This document shows positions 25,353 to 38,000 of a stretch of 64,000 bases of DNA, in pieces. This DNA comes from Euonymus europaeus (taxonomy: Eukaryota > Streptophyta > Magnoliopsida > Celastrales > Celastraceae): assembly GCA_963580455.1 (NCBI GenBank), contig OY756970.1:3224001-3288000 (forward strand), written 5' to 3'. Each line of letters starts with the position of its first letter. Positions within the stretch are counted from its first letter, which is position 1. The notes beneath the pieces are model-generated. The model had not been told where the DNA came from. It ran no database searches and was given only the letters and a program-made list of their open reading frames with translations. Position numbers and translations under genes: made by a program.

Positions 25353-26651
25353 CTAACTCTTCTTTTCACCTTCATCCTTTTTAGCTTTCTTGGCAGAGGT
25401 TGCCTGCGAATACAAGAAAGTTCCCAATATGGCAACAGCAGATCCAAGGGCATTCAAAGGCCTAACTGGATTCCTAAACACCAAAACGGTGGACACAATA
25501 ACTACCACCCTCTTCATAGTGTTTCCAACAGAAAATGTGAGTGGGCTGATCTCATCAAGAGCTTCGTAAGAGGATTGGTTATAAAGATGGTAAAAGACAC
25601 CAGATAACAATACCCACAAATAAAAGGTAGATGATTTCCCTACAGCTTCAATTGCTTTGTGGTACCCTTGAATCCATTGAGACCCTTCAACAAAAACAGC
25701 AACCGGAAAGAGATAGATCAATGAGATTATACTTATCCAACCATACAAGTTCAAGCCATTCACTTCCTTGAAGTTTTGCAAACTTTTCTTTGAATATATG
25801 TTCCTTAAAACAAAACCAACATTGCTAATCATAGCACACCACAAGCCTTGAAAATTGAATGAGACTTCAGTGATAGCAGCAAGAGAACAACCGAAAACGA
25901 TGGGGAAGATAGAGAGCCAAACGGATAAAGGATAGGAGTCACCAAGAAATGATGAGAACCCCACAGAGAAAACAGGCTCTGCTGATTTAATAACATGAGT
26001 GAAGGAAACGGCCACTTTAGAGAATGAAACGCATGCTGATATGTGACCTATAGTATGAAACAAGGCAGGTCCGAGGAGAGCAATAATAAATTCCTTCGAG
26101 ATCTTTGGGCATGGTTGCAGTTTAGAAGACCAAAGAATAAGCATCCAAATAGAACCAACAAAGAGCTGAAAAGTTGCAAGAAACCATGGAAACGGAAAGA
26201 CATTTAAGGCCTTCTTATTGTAAATGTTAAAGATGATGTTTTGAAAGTACCAGAAGCCAAACACAAGCGCAAGCTGGAGAGTCTTGTTCTTCTTTGAAAC
26301 CACATCGCCTTCTCCTTCTGCAGCTGGGTTTGGTTCAGATGCTGCTGCTTTTACGATGAGGGATCTTGAAGATCCAGCAGGCGATTCGAAGATTCTGTCA
26401 AGATGGGTAGTATTGGTGCTTGCATCTCGGATTTGTGGAATGAATTTTGAAGAGAAACGAAGTGGGTAGCCATGGAATTTTAAAAAGTTGGAGATTTTGG
26501 GCTTGTTGAGGAGAGAAGATGAATACTGTTGGTGGGTTCTGGCGGAAAGGCTTGGATTTTGAAGGAGTGAAGAAGCATTCATGGGGTATAGTTGGCTGGA
26601 TTTGAAGAAAGTGAAGGGAGAGTACGAGGGAGTGAGATTCACAGTAAGCAT
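25353..26651 (-). CDS. Plastid xylulose-5-phosphate/phosphate translocator
   Basis: A single uninterrupted 432-codon frame, intronless as in Arabidopsis XPT (At5g17630). Residues 1 to about 105 are a Ser-rich, basic plastid transit peptide. From KKNKTLQLALVFGFWYFQNI onward the triose-phosphate translocator domain (PF03151) spans about eight helices. Diagnostic stretches are SFTHVIKSAEPVFSVGFSS, GDSYPLSVWLSI, MISNVGFVLRNIYSKKSLQ, FYHLYNQSSYEALDEISPLT and NTMKRVVVIVSTVLVFRNPV. The last contains the Lys-Arg pair known to contact the substrate phosphate in this family. XPT exchanges xylulose-5-phosphate or triose phosphate for inorganic phosphate at the inner envelope, linking plastid and cytosolic pentose phosphate pathways. 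The SAEPVFSV and KKSLQ variants favour XPT over TPT, GPT or PPT. The tail is Lys-rich. Confidence 0.95.
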   Translation of the reverse strand: MLTVNLTPSYSPFTFFKSSQLYPMNASSLLQNPSLSARTHQQYSSSLLNKPKISNFLKFHGYPLRFSSKFIPQIRDASTNTTHLDRIFESPAGSSRSLIVKAAASEPNPAAEGEGDVVSKKNKTLQLALVFGFWYFQNIIFNIYNKKALNVFPFPWFLATFQLFVGSIWMLILWSSKLQPCPKISKEFIIALLGPALFHTIGHISACVSFSKVAVSFTHVIKSAEPVFSVGFSSFLGDSYPLSVWLSIFPIVFGCSLAAITEVSFNFQGLWCAMISNVGFVLRNIYSKKSLQNFKEVNGLNLYGWISIISLIYLFPVAVFVEGSQWIQGYHKAIEAVGKSSTFYLWVLLSGVFYHLYNQSSYEALDEISPLTFSVGNTMKRVVVIVSTVLVFRNPVRPLNALGSAVAILGTFLYSQATSAKKAKKDEGEKKS

Positions 26652-26799
26652 TTGTCGTAGCTTTTGGAGAGACAGAGAAGATAATCTGCAAGTGAAAAAT
26701 GGAAAAAGAGGACTCAGAGATTTGAGGAGATTTTTTTCAGTGGCAAAAGAAAGATCAAAGATCCCAACAAACTGCGATGGCGCAGGATTGGGGGGGTAG

Positions 26800-27590
26800 G
26801 CAAGTCAAAAAAAACCTAATCAATGCACTATTTTCAGTATTTTGGTGCACAATTTGAAAAATTTTAAAATATGTATTTAGCATGACAAAACGGCATGTTT
26901 AAAAAAAAAAATCAAACTCATCGAAATGAATATTCTAAACAGCAAGATATAAATTTAAAATATTCAATTTTTTTATATTGTAATGAATTTAATTTTTATT
27001 TCATATAAAAAAATACATCATTGAATTTTTCATAATAATACAAAAAATTTATAAATTTTATAAATTTTTCAAAATTTTTAGATTTCAAATTTTTTGTTGT
27101 TTTGTAATATTTGGCCTACCCTTGATTTGATTGTGCAAACCCCATGGGCCGGGTATATGCTTATCAACTAAATGATAGACTCTCAAAAGAGAAATGTTAT
27201 ATGGTTCAAGCCTAAAAAAATTTATAATATTGTAATATTGTATTCCATTATAAATTTACACAATGAAATATCATGTTTAATTGTAATATTTCATTTCATT
27301 ATGAGTGTACAATGGAATATTATATTTCATCGTAATATCATAATCCATTGTAAATTTTTATAATAAAATATGATGTTACAGTGAAATAAGATAATATAGA
27401 CTATAAGTTATGGCCTATTATCACTATTGCTCCCAAAAATAACCTTATTTTACCCTCAACTCTCATTTGAAATAGTCATTGATTATAATCATCTATATCG
27501 GGTACACATAACATTGATTTAGGCCAAAGGAAGGTCTATTTTAGGATTTCAAGCATAACATGCTTATCTATTCGCATTGGAATTCGTATC
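26800..27590. other. Intergenic region upstream of XPT
   Basis: AT-rich. It includes the XPT promoter and leader at its left. Repeated ATTGTAATATTTCATT-like segments around 27220-27400 suggest decayed simple repeats. No gene seen. Confidence 0.5.
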
Positions 27591-27882
27591 TCCTAAGAGC
27601 AACTCCAATGGGAGTTGCTATGATAGATACTAAAAATGTACTTTATCCATTTGAATAGTAGTTTAATGGGTTGGTAAAAAAAAACTACTTCAAGGAGGGT
27701 TGCTAAAACACTATTCATTGTAAAAAATCCATTAAATTGAGGTCCATGTATTTATCTTTCCCGTCAACATTTTTTGCCACCAAATTTTGTCTATAAATGA
27801 GGTTATTATCTGATTGAATGTTAATATTCCCTATTGAATTCTCTATTGTTTAATTTTTATCTCTACTCTATTTTCTTACTTG

Positions 27883-28899
27883 ATGGATCGTTTTTCAAAC
27901 ATTCTTGGAGATATTGTTACTATTGAAGAGGATTCTAATAATGACTTCGAATTGATGGTAGAGGAGGAGGAAACAGCTAATCATGGTCAATTAGATTGAT
28001 ATCGTGGTTCTGTTGTTGGCCATTGAGTGATTGATCATAGTAGACATGAAGGTCATCATAGATTGTGGAACGACTATTTTTCTCCCAATCCTGTTTATCC
28101 TCATAATTAATTTTGGAGAAGATTTTGCATGAGCTGTCCACTTTTTTGTCCCATCGTTGATGGCATTGTGGTTCACAATGACTACTTTCATCAAATGCCC
28201 GATGTTGTTCGAGTTCTTGGTTTGTCTTCTATTCAAAATATAATAGCCGTGATGAGGATGCTTGCATATGGATAACCAGCATATTCTATGGATGAGTATG
28301 TTAGGATTGAGGAAAGCACCGTCTTCGAGAGTTTAAGAGCATCTATTGCCACCAGCATAGCAGGGGATGTATACTAGTCATTGTCATACACCAACAATAA
28401 TACAAGAAGTTGTGGCTTCATGTGACCTTGGATATGACATGCTTTCTTTGGCATGCCTGGCTCATTTAATGACAGCAATGTACTTGATCGGTCTCTTGTT
28501 TTTGATACAATTGCACATGGTCAAGCTCCTCCAGTTAATTATCATATTAATGGTCATGATTATACAATGAGATATTATCTTGGGGAACTTTTGTGAAGAC
28601 AATTTCGTGCCCACTTGGTTTGAAGAACAAACAATTTGCGACCATGAAAGAGGCAAGAAGAAAATATGTTGAGAGGGCTTTTTGGAGTGCTGCAAGCATG
28701 ATTTGCAATTATGTGTGGGCCTACTCGTTGTTGAGATGTACATACTCTTGCAAATATCATGAAAGCATGCATCATTTTGCATAACATGATAATTAATGAT
28801 GAAGGAGGACCAAGTGACACTTAATTTGATGTGATCGATGCTCATCCACCTGAGCCAGTGTCAATAGGAGATTCAATTGAAGTGCAAGAGATGTTCTAA
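27883..28899 (+). pseudogene. PIF/Harbinger DDE transposase, broken
   Basis: Starting from MDRFSNILGDIVTIEE, translation across frames gives SCPLFCPIVDGIVVHNDYFH, VLGLSSIQNIIAVMRMLAYG, EYVRIEESTVFESL, WHAFFGMPGSFNDSNVLDRS, PPVNYHINGHDYTMRYYLGE and LANIMKACIILHNMI. These blocks are typical of plant Harbinger transposases (Plant_tran/DDE_Tnp_4, PF04827/PF13359). Several in-frame stops (for example after QLD and after MLAYG) and frame changes around 28370 and 28595 make it non-functional. The segment before the FGMPGS block, where the first catalytic Asp should lie, is poorly preserved. The best remaining reading ends at a TAA at 28897-28899. Confidence 0.85.
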
Positions 28900-29300
28900 A
28901 GTTTGAGTCTTATTAGGAGTAATGAAACCCACGATCAACTAAAATGTGATTTAATTGAGCATTTGTGACAATTACATGGAAATCTATGGATTTCCCTTTA
29001 ATGTACACCTTTCAAAAATACTACGAGTACTTCTCTTGTGAAGTGGAACATGAAAAAATAATTTACTTCGGTGCAATGTCTTACTGCTTAATGATGCTTA
29101 TTGATAGTTAGTGCAAATTATCCAATTGATATTCAATGCAAATTAACTCAAACAACACATAGAAAAGTAATAATCATAATACAAATGTCAACTAATAAGC
29201 AATAAAGTCTACGTAGCAAAATCCCTCTTCTTGAGTATCTCCATCATCATGCTCTCATAATATGATGCCTTTGTAGCTCCCATTGTAATAGTGTCCATCT

Positions 29301-30079
29301 TCATGACCTCCATCTCATACGTTTTTCTTGAAATTCAAGTTGCTCTTGATATTGTTTGAGCGCTTTCTTTTGTCGCTCAGCTTTCTCACAGTCGTGCTCC
29401 TATTTTTTTGCCCAAAGTTCTGATGTAAATACTATAGCAAATTTACCTTTTTTTTCCTTTAACTCCTTTGAGGCTTTTCTACCCAAAGGTTTTTCTCCAT
29501 TAGCAGAAGCTTGACTATCTTCTTCCAAGTTCACAGTATCAAAAGGGGCTGAACTTGTTTCATTCACAGTTTTTTGCTTCTTAATTGATAAGTAAGCTTG
29601 CCATTTTGGGACATCTCTCAACAATTCCCAGCAATGATGGTACTGAAATGGTTTTCCCATTTCAATTGCATATAGATCATGAGCTTCAACTATCTGCAAA
29701 TGAAAACAAGTCAATCATACATATACATTAAATAAAAAGAAATTCAAACGAAAGAGCAAAAAATATACACCCTCTCTTGCTCGGTTTGTCTACTTTGGTT
29801 TAGCCTCTCAAATTTACTTAGACAACCTACAAACTTAGCGCATTTCTTGTTGATGTAAACCCAATGGCTTTTCATGGATAATTGAGTACAAGGCATTGAG
29901 GTTCCTCCATTGTTCTCAATGAGCTTGCATATCCGACCCCAAAATTTCTTTGATTGTTGCCAATGATGACATCTTTTGTTGTGTTCAGATAAGCTGTCAT
30001 AATAAGAACATCTTCCTAATGAGTAAAATTTCGAGTTCTTCAGTCTTTCTTTTCTCTTGTTGCAATTGGTGTTTTGCAT
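29301..30079 (-). pseudogene. PIF/Harbinger ORF1 (Myb/SANT-like), one nonsense codon
   Basis: Exon 1 starts at 30079 and contains SKKFWGRICKLIENNGGTSM and LSMKSHWVYINKKCAKFVGC, the SANT-like DNA-binding region. A short intron (GTGTAT...TTTGCAG, about 29703-29770) leads to exon 2 with GKPFQYHHCWELLRDVPKWQ and GRKASKELKEKKGK, the typical C-terminal block of this transposon protein. The frame meets TAG after ELWAKK (29400-29402). It would otherwise continue through EHDCEKAERQKKALKQYQEQ to a TGA at 29301-29303. In PIF/Pong elements ORF1 helps the transposase bind its ends. Confidence 0.8.
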
Positions 30080-31718
30080 ATTAAATTATTGATTGTAAAC
30101 AACTTCTTCACCCAATTCAAGTTCAAAGTCCTCGCTCATCAACATATGTTGGTATGAACCATCATCCAAGGGAGGCTCAATCAACAAAGGTATAAATAAA
30201 AAAAGCTACTAAAGATATGCATTCAGTTGTATAGAGAACCTCAAGGACTCATTGATTGAAGTGAAAACATAGATAGGAACCTAGGTCTAAAACAATCATA
30301 ATAAACCCAACAACAAAACTTAATTATAATGCAATTCAAAAAACTCGAACAACAAAATTTCAAATCAAATAGTTCTCACATGCTAGAGCATTCACAATTG
30401 CCTTTATATGACATAGAGTGCTATGGAAAAATGGATCTAACTGGGAAGACTAATAGAGTAGAGCATGATTGATAACAAAATAATTTATCAGATGATCCAT
30501 GCATTATTGCTGGTTCATGTACCTATTAAATTGATCAAAGTGCAATCAATAAAGGCATGGGTATAAATTGATCAAAGTACAGTAAACAGAAGAGATAAAT
30601 GACAAAAAAATGCAAGAACTTCTCAAATGATTTGAGAAACTGACAAAAATCATCACATACAAGACTTGTAGCAATTAGTGACATTTTGGACCCTAAGACT
30701 ATCATAGCCCCCATTTAATCTTCTTTGACCCTAACTTGTCAATCAATGGTAACAATTTTCGGTCAATTAAGAGAATTAATTTTAGGTCTCTCATCATAGC
30801 AAACCAAGAATTTTCTCAGCAATCATGTGTAGAAATCAAAGAAAATCCAAGAAAAGTATAGGAATCTGACCTCAATTGAGCACATGTTGGATCTTTCTCG
30901 TGTCTCTCAAATCTACAGACACTCCACCAAGAATTTTCTTCCCGTCAAAATCAAAACACCATAAAATCGATATAAAATTTGTTGAACTTTCACCTCTCTT
31001 ATTTCTAGAACTCGCCTTCTCTTTTGCGTCGAATCTGTCAACCGTAGTCGTTGCTCTTCCCTCTCAATTTTAGCTTTTGATTTCTCTCTCCTCATTCGTT
31101 GGTAAAGATAGCAACGAAAAAGACAAGTTGCTAAAATAGCAGCGCATATAGCACTTCCGTTGGATTGGGTTATTTTACTAATGGATAGTTAGCCCATCTA
31201 GCAACTCATATCACTTCTTTTCCCAATTTACATCTCTATTCAATTCGGTCGTACGATTAAATCAAATCCATTTATAAATAACAATTACATTAGTATATTT
31301 ATTGTAAATTTTGTACAATGTTAAAAATATTCTTTTACATTAAAAAAGAGAGAGGAATAAGGAGAAGGGTGAGGAATATTATTAAAATATCATTACATAA
31401 TAACTTCATATTATTAAATTTAGGAGAACATCTAAAGTAGAGGACAAGTTAAACCATCCAAAATAGACACTCTTACAATAAAAGTACAATTTCTATAATT
31501 TATAGTTTTTCTAATGGTAGCACCACACATCAAATACTCTAAATTAGGGTCGAGTCTAAGTGGTCAATTTTAACAACTACTACTGGCCAAGCGATGCATT
31601 ATCAACCAACCGATAATAAATCATCAACTGATCCACATAGTAGGGCTAATAATTTCACCTGACCAATGCAAATGTGGGTCAGTTGGTGGCTGCCAAGATG
31701 CCCAAAAGTTAGTTTGCT

Positions 31719-32990
31719 GATAATTATCGTCCAACCCGACTGTTAAGGAATTGATTTAAGAGTCCAAACCAATTCCAAAGCCCAAAACAATTTTGGTATG
31801 TGAAAGTACCAACAATTGACCCATTGAGCAACAAACTTTTTCGGTTGCCAACCATCAACCGACCCACAAATTTTGGGTCGGTAATGATTTTCAATATTAA
31901 GCATAATTAGTTGCATTATTCTTCGATAATCAACCAATTTGACCCATGTCCAACCATACTTTATATCATATTCTAAATCATTTAAATATTTATTTGTATA
32001 ATCATTTTTATTTATTTAAACACAATATATTTTACAATTATTATAACATAAAATCATATAATATTAGAATAATAATACAACATTACATTAATATTGTAAT
32101 TTATAATAATTTACCATAAAAGGTTTATTTTCCATGAAAGATTGAAAGGTTTGTTTGAAATAAATTTTATAACATCTAAGTAGTTATGAAAGTTCACGTA
32201 AAAAGGTTTCTTGGATTTAGAAAACTTCTAAATCTCAAATTGAAATATATTTATGTTTTATTTTTATAACCTCGACGACATTGCCCTGCGCGTGGCATAT
32301 AAATTTGGGTGGTGGTATTTACACCCCAAAAACTTGTTTTTTCACCCTCTTTTGCCGATAATTATCGTCAAACCCGACTATTAAGGAATTAGGTCAAGAG
32401 TTCAAACCAATTACAAAAGCCCAAAATGATTTTGGTATATGAAAGGTTGATTGTTTCCAACAACTAACCCATTGAGCAACAGACTTTATCGGTTGCAAAC
32501 CATTAACAAACCCACAAAATTCGGGTCTGTGATGATTTTCAATAATGGGCATAATCGGTTGCATTATCGATCAATAATCAATCGACTCGGCCCATGTCCA
32601 ACCCTACTATAAATCATTTAAATATTTATTTGTATAGTCATTTTTATTGATTTAAACACAATATATTTTACAATTATTATAACATAAAATCCTACAATAT
32701 TAGAATAATAATAAATTAAAAATTATAATAATTGACCTTAAAAAGGTTTATTTTTCACGAAAGATTGAAAGGTTTATTTGTGAAAATTTTTGTAACGTCT
32801 AAGTAGTTATGAAAATTCACGTGAAAAGGTTTATTGAATTTAGAAAACTTCCAAATCTCAAATTGAAATATATTTTTATTTTATTTTTATAACCCCGATT
32901 ACATCGCCCATCACATGACATATAAATTTGGGTGGTGGTATTTACACGCCCAAAACTTGTGTTTCCCACCCTATTTTGGGTGGAAAACAA
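31719..32990. repeat. Two direct repeats with a 638-bp period
   Basis: Sequence from GATAATTATCGTC at 31719 returns at 32357. Both copies run through matching segments (CCATTGAGCAACA, ATTTTCAATA, GGTTTATTT, AATTTGGGTGGTGGTATTTACAC) to about 32340 and 32975. Divergence is clearly higher than in the 216-bp repeat next door, so this is an older duplication. No gene inside. Confidence 0.85.
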
Positions 32991-33422
32991 GTTTTTGTAT
33001 TAAATAACATTAATATCTTTTTGCAATCTTTGTTCTACTTTGGGTTCACTTTGTTGGCAATTATTTTGTGCATTCACGTGAGGTGGTTATTTTGTGCAGA
33101 AATTCACGTGCGGTGTTGGACAATTGTGATGTCTAATTCACGTGAATGGTCAAGTCTTCATAGACAATCATAATTACGTAGACTTACACTCACCTCACTC
33201 AATACTGTTTTTGTATTAAATAACATTAATATCTTTTTGCAATCTTTGTTCTACTTTGGGTTCACTTTGTTGGCAATTATTTTGTGCATTCACGTGAGGT
33301 GGTTATTTTGTGCAGAAATTCACGTGCGGTGTTGGACAATTGTGATGTCTAATTCACGTGAATGGTCAAGTCTTCATGGACAATCATAATTACATAGACT
33401 TACACTCACCTCACTCATACTT
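32991..33422. repeat. Recent 216-bp tandem duplication rich in CACGTG
   Basis: The unit starting GTTTTTGTATTAAATAAC at 32991 is repeated from 33207 with only a couple of substitutions. Each copy contains three TTCACGTG sites (CACGTG core), making six in about 330 bases. Confidence 0.95.
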
Positions 33423-33720
33423 ATCAGACTGCCAACCAAATACTCCATAATTACTTATCAAAATTCACATGAAAAAGGTTTGTTAGATTTAGAAAACTTC
33501 CAAATCTCAAATTTGAATATGTTTTTGTTTCATTTTTATCATCTCGACCGTATCGCCAAAAAATCTCTATAAATATAAACTCTTGATCATAACTTCACAG
33601 ACAAAAGAGAGAAATAAAACATGCTTATGAGTTTTTTTTTTCTTTCAGTTAAGAGAAAATAGTATGTATGTTTGTTTGTAAGAGTAAAATTTATAGTTTG
33701 CATTCACTTAGAAATAGTAT

Positions 33721-33910
33721 TTGTTGGGGCAAAATATGGTCTAACATATATTCTGCCGCCCAACATTAATTTATTGTGTATTTATTTTAAGAAAAAATTT
33801 CATCTCGACCTACTTGAACTCATGACGTCTAGGAGGTAAGAAGGTGAATACCCAAATACCATTTAATGTTGGGCGCCGATACATACGTCGACCGTATTTT
33901 GCCCCAACAA
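33721..33910. mobile_element. 190-bp MITE-like element with ~45-bp terminal inverted repeats
   Basis: The left end TTGTTGGGGCAAAATATGGT and the reverse complement of the right end, TTGTTGGGGCAAAATACGGT, match. The similarity continues inward to CGCCCAACATTAA. The bases TAT flank both ends and may be the target duplication. There is no coding capacity. The TGTTGG...CCAACA ends could alternatively mark a tiny LTR. Confidence 0.8.
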
Positions 33911-35012
33911 TATTATCTTTTATTGTTAAGTTATTTTAATGTTAATATTTATTTATTGGATTCTCTTGTGGAGTTCTTATGATTGAAGCATATATGATGA
34001 AAATTCACAAATGTTTAGATGTAAATCTCTTTCGCGATATATCCTAACCCGTAGGTATGGTGAATTGAATTTGGGGATCACCTTATTTATAGGTTAGGAT
34101 GTATCGTGCGAAGAGATAACATTTTCTAACAATTTTGTGTAATTTTTTGTGTTTGCTTCACACATTTGTTTTTGATATTTTGACATTCTCCACAAAATGC
34201 ATCTCGAGATTCATTGAATGAATGCATAAATACATAAATTAAATTGAAAGTGAAAAATATATAAAAATTATGGACTGTTAAGCTTAGACCTGAAATATTT
34301 TATGTATTTCTATGTTCAAGTTTTATTTATATCAATACCATAAAATCTATGTCGATCAGTGAGAGAAATTTTATAATTTCTATGTAGCTGTGAAAAGGGC
34401 AACCTCATAAAAGGCGTCTTTTATGAATAAATTTATGTATGTTTAAATTATAATTTTTTTAAGCCGAGTACATATTTATTTACCATACTCTATAATCAAG
34501 GGACCAAGTACAATGACGTGTGGGAACAACGACATTGAAAATTTTAGAGTATGCAGAGAGAGTGATAAGAAAAATAATATGTACAAAGTAAAATATTATA
34601 TTGAAAGATGTGTTTTGAAGTCGAAAAAAGTGAAAAAATTATATAGAGATATGTACACATGGTATTTATATAGCTATAAGAAAGAGAATATGTAAAAAGT
34701 GAAAAAGAAAATGTGTTTTGGTGAGACTTAATTGAAAATTTTAAAGAATATTTTTGAGAATGTTTATTGGAGTTGCTCTAATAAAGAGACTATATATCCG
34801 AATACAGGACACTTAAAACGGGACGAGATTAGAGCTAATCCTTTTGCCAAACAGACTGGCCACCGTCCCCGCTTTCAAGTTGTTCAAATTTTGACATCGA
34901 AGTCGTTGAATTAGAAATAGTGAAAAACGCGAAAACACTGAACAAAACAGCCTTGAGAAGAAGTGTCTGATCAGATCATCGTGAATAAAGATCGATCGCT
35001 TGAGTAGATCTA
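33911..35012. other. Gene-free stretch and AUG7 upstream region
   Basis: AT-rich with short frames only. The last 200 bases, of more balanced composition, are the likely AUG7 promoter and leader. Confidence 0.5.
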
Positions 35013-38000
35013 ATGGCGTCAAAGCAAATGGAAGCCATACAGAAGAAGTTGGCGATATTAAACTACCCAAGAGCCAAAGCCCCAGCTCAGTCTCTTCTCT
35101 TCGCCACGGAGCGCTGCGCCCTCCTTGAATGGCTATTCTTTCGGTATTTTTCTATATTCTTCCTCGAAACCTCCTCCATTTCCGTAAATCGTGATGAAGC
35201 GTGGATTTTTTATCGTTACCGCGTCTGTGTACACATTTACTCATGTTTCAATTTTGGTTTTTCGATTTTAGGGTTTGACCTGTTTGATTGCTGGGGAATG
35301 TGTGAAAATAAGAAAGAAATATTATATTTTAGAAATACTATTATGTTCATGCTTTACCAGTACATTTATCATGCTTGGTTTTGACATTTTTTAGCTTAAT
35401 TCTGCAGACTGTTTCCAAACTTGTTTATATAAGGCAGAAGAAAATAGTTTAAATTTTTTATTCTAATGCGACTGGTGTTTTCTACGCTGTCTCCCTATCT
35501 CAAATTTTCTTGTTTTAAATTGCAGGTTATTGGGTGATAAGACTCCATTTTCACAGCAGAATTTACAAGGGGATACTAATGACCGTGATGAAGAGACTGC
35601 TCGTATCCAATGTAATTTCCCATATTAATTCAATATTCATTATCATGTGTGTTATCCACCTTAAAATAATAATTCATCCACTGGTGTATCTCCTTAATTT
35701 ATCAAACAGACAGATAAAAAATTAAACGTGATGATAAAAACATTTGGTCCTACATGAGAATGTAATGAGCTTGGGAGTTGGGATACTGTGATCCTTTCAG
35801 AACATTGTGAAACTTGTAGCATTAGTTTAGGAGGAAAAGATTTCAATGAACAATTTTCTTACCTAACAATTCTTTGAAAACTTTAACTGAAAACTACTTT
35901 GTGAAATTGCCCCATCTAATCCTATTTTGAAGAAAGTAATTTAGTAATTTGGTCTTGTGACATTGATTATTTCTTTAAGAAAGCAATGATTGCCATAAGC
36001 CTCTTCTGCTAAAGAATGCCTTTTCTTTCTATCAACTCCTTCTTTCGGACTGATAAATCATAGAGTTTCAAACACTTGGAAAGTTGAATCATTCTTTAAA
36101 GAAATATTGTTACTGGTATTTATGATTTTTTATGTGCTCATGTAGAACGATTAGCATTGTAGTTTATAGGGTAGCCAACATTTTGCTATGTGATGCTTAC
36201 GTGTATCTGTATTGCAATCCTTTTGCTTGAAAAGTTAAATTTTTGAGACTTATAGTTTATTCCCTTACTCTGTTATGTTAAATGGAAATGTATTTAATTA
36301 AATGTGACTGAACTTCCCGTGAAATTGAATTGAACATGGAGGACTTTTGTGGTAGGAAATTTGGTTGTTGAAAGTATAATGAAACAAACATGGAAGTATT
36401 AGAGTTATAAATTTCTGTAAGAATGAACTGAATGGACATGCCTGCTGGCCTCAGGTGGAGTTTCTTTCAAGAAACATGGTAAACACAAAGCCAATGACAG
36501 AATAATGAATACAAAGTGATGTAATATTGTTATGTAAAATTGAAGCAGATGATAAAAAGAAAATGATTTTAACCGTGTGGGAAAGATACACGTAGCCCAA
36601 TGGTAGAATTGCTGTGGTGCAACCTCCACATAATATGTGGGGTAACGTCTGCATTCATCATCTGACCCCAACCTTGACTTTATGCATTGTGGCCTTGTGG
36701 GAGTCTTGTGTACCGGATTTGTTTACCTTTTACCTACCTTCAATTTGTTACTTAACATGGTCTAAGTTCTTTATATATATTTTTTTCCTTTTTTTTCTTA
36801 ATGATGTTTTCATACTTTGCAGATTTGGCTGAAATTGCTAAGTTTCTTGGTATCACAACTACAATAGTTACAGAAGCAATCCAGGTAAGTTATGTGGCAC
36901 TTTGTAAGCTATCGATGGTTGTGGGTAATTTTCCTTGCACTTTTTGATTGATTCTACATTTCTACTCAGCCCATGGTCCACATCTACATCTAAGGCGGTA
37001 ACATCTAGCTTTAAAGTTTGTTTATTTATTTATTTTTCGTATAAATATTTTCTAGTCAGGTTAAGACAAAGCAATTTATGAAATCTATTTTCCTATACAT
37101 TTGTATTGCTGGTATGCATGTTCATCGATGAGATTTGAGTATCTGCAATTATAAAACAAACTGAATATTCCAGCCAAATGAATTGATTAAGGAATCGACT
37201 TGGGATTAAAGTTATACGAGTATTATTTCTTTCAAGATCAGATTAATAATTGCTTAAAACTGAATTACATGTCTAACAAACAGTTGGCTGCTAATTTCAG
37301 AACCAAATTTAATTTGATTATTTTGCTAAACTTTAGACTTCAAAGTTGGCATTATTAGTAGAAAGTCTTGGGGATTCTACTTGTAATAGGACTAAAATGG
37401 TACGTAACTTCTGCTTATGATTTTATAATTGTCGTCTGTAGGAAATACTTTTAGCACTCGTACCAGCAAGCCAAAGTTTTGATCCTTCAAATATGACTGC
37501 TCTTTTGTTGAGCCTTCTTCATTACCTCTGTGGAACCTACTGACCTACCCCTTTTTGCGTGTAAGAACATGTGGACCCAGAATTTCATGTCTATTGAGAT
37601 GCAGGTTTTGATACTTGGATCCCAACACAATAGCATTTCTTGTTTAACCTGATAGCATAATTTTTTTGATAATGGGCTTATAATGCATATCAGGCATCCT
37701 CATACATAATACATTATTTTGTATATGTTATTTTTCATTATAATTATCTTTTTGAAGGATCATGGAATTTTTTTAGTAAATTGCACCGAATATCCCTTTT
37801 TGTGTGTTAAGCTCGACTGTTTGTGTGGTTGGTTAGTTAATTTTTGCTTTGGTGTTTCAGGGCAGAGGAAGCTATGAAGATAGAACTGAAATGCTTAGTC
37901 TTATTGTAGATCTCGTGGAGGCAAGCATCTATGCTGATAATCCAGCATGGAGGTTGAACTTACATACAGTTGACAATTATATTGATTATGCATAGTTAAA

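Larger units (their letters stand above)
27590..31215. mobile_element. Decayed PIF/Harbinger DNA transposon
   Basis: The block holds a plus-strand transposase pseudogene and a minus-strand Myb/SANT-like ORF1, the two-gene set of plant PIF/Harbinger elements, arranged convergently. Near the left end is GAGCAACTCCAATGGGAGTTGCTA and near the right end TAGCCCATCTAGCAACTCAT, whose reverse complement starts ATGAGTTGCTAGATGGGCTA. These are plausible degraded terminal inverted repeats. Exact ends and the 3-bp target duplication are not certain. Confidence 0.75.

Noticed and set aside
32991..33422. A CRISPR-like or satellite array
   Set aside because: Only two long units with no spacers; a plain tandem duplication in a plant genome.
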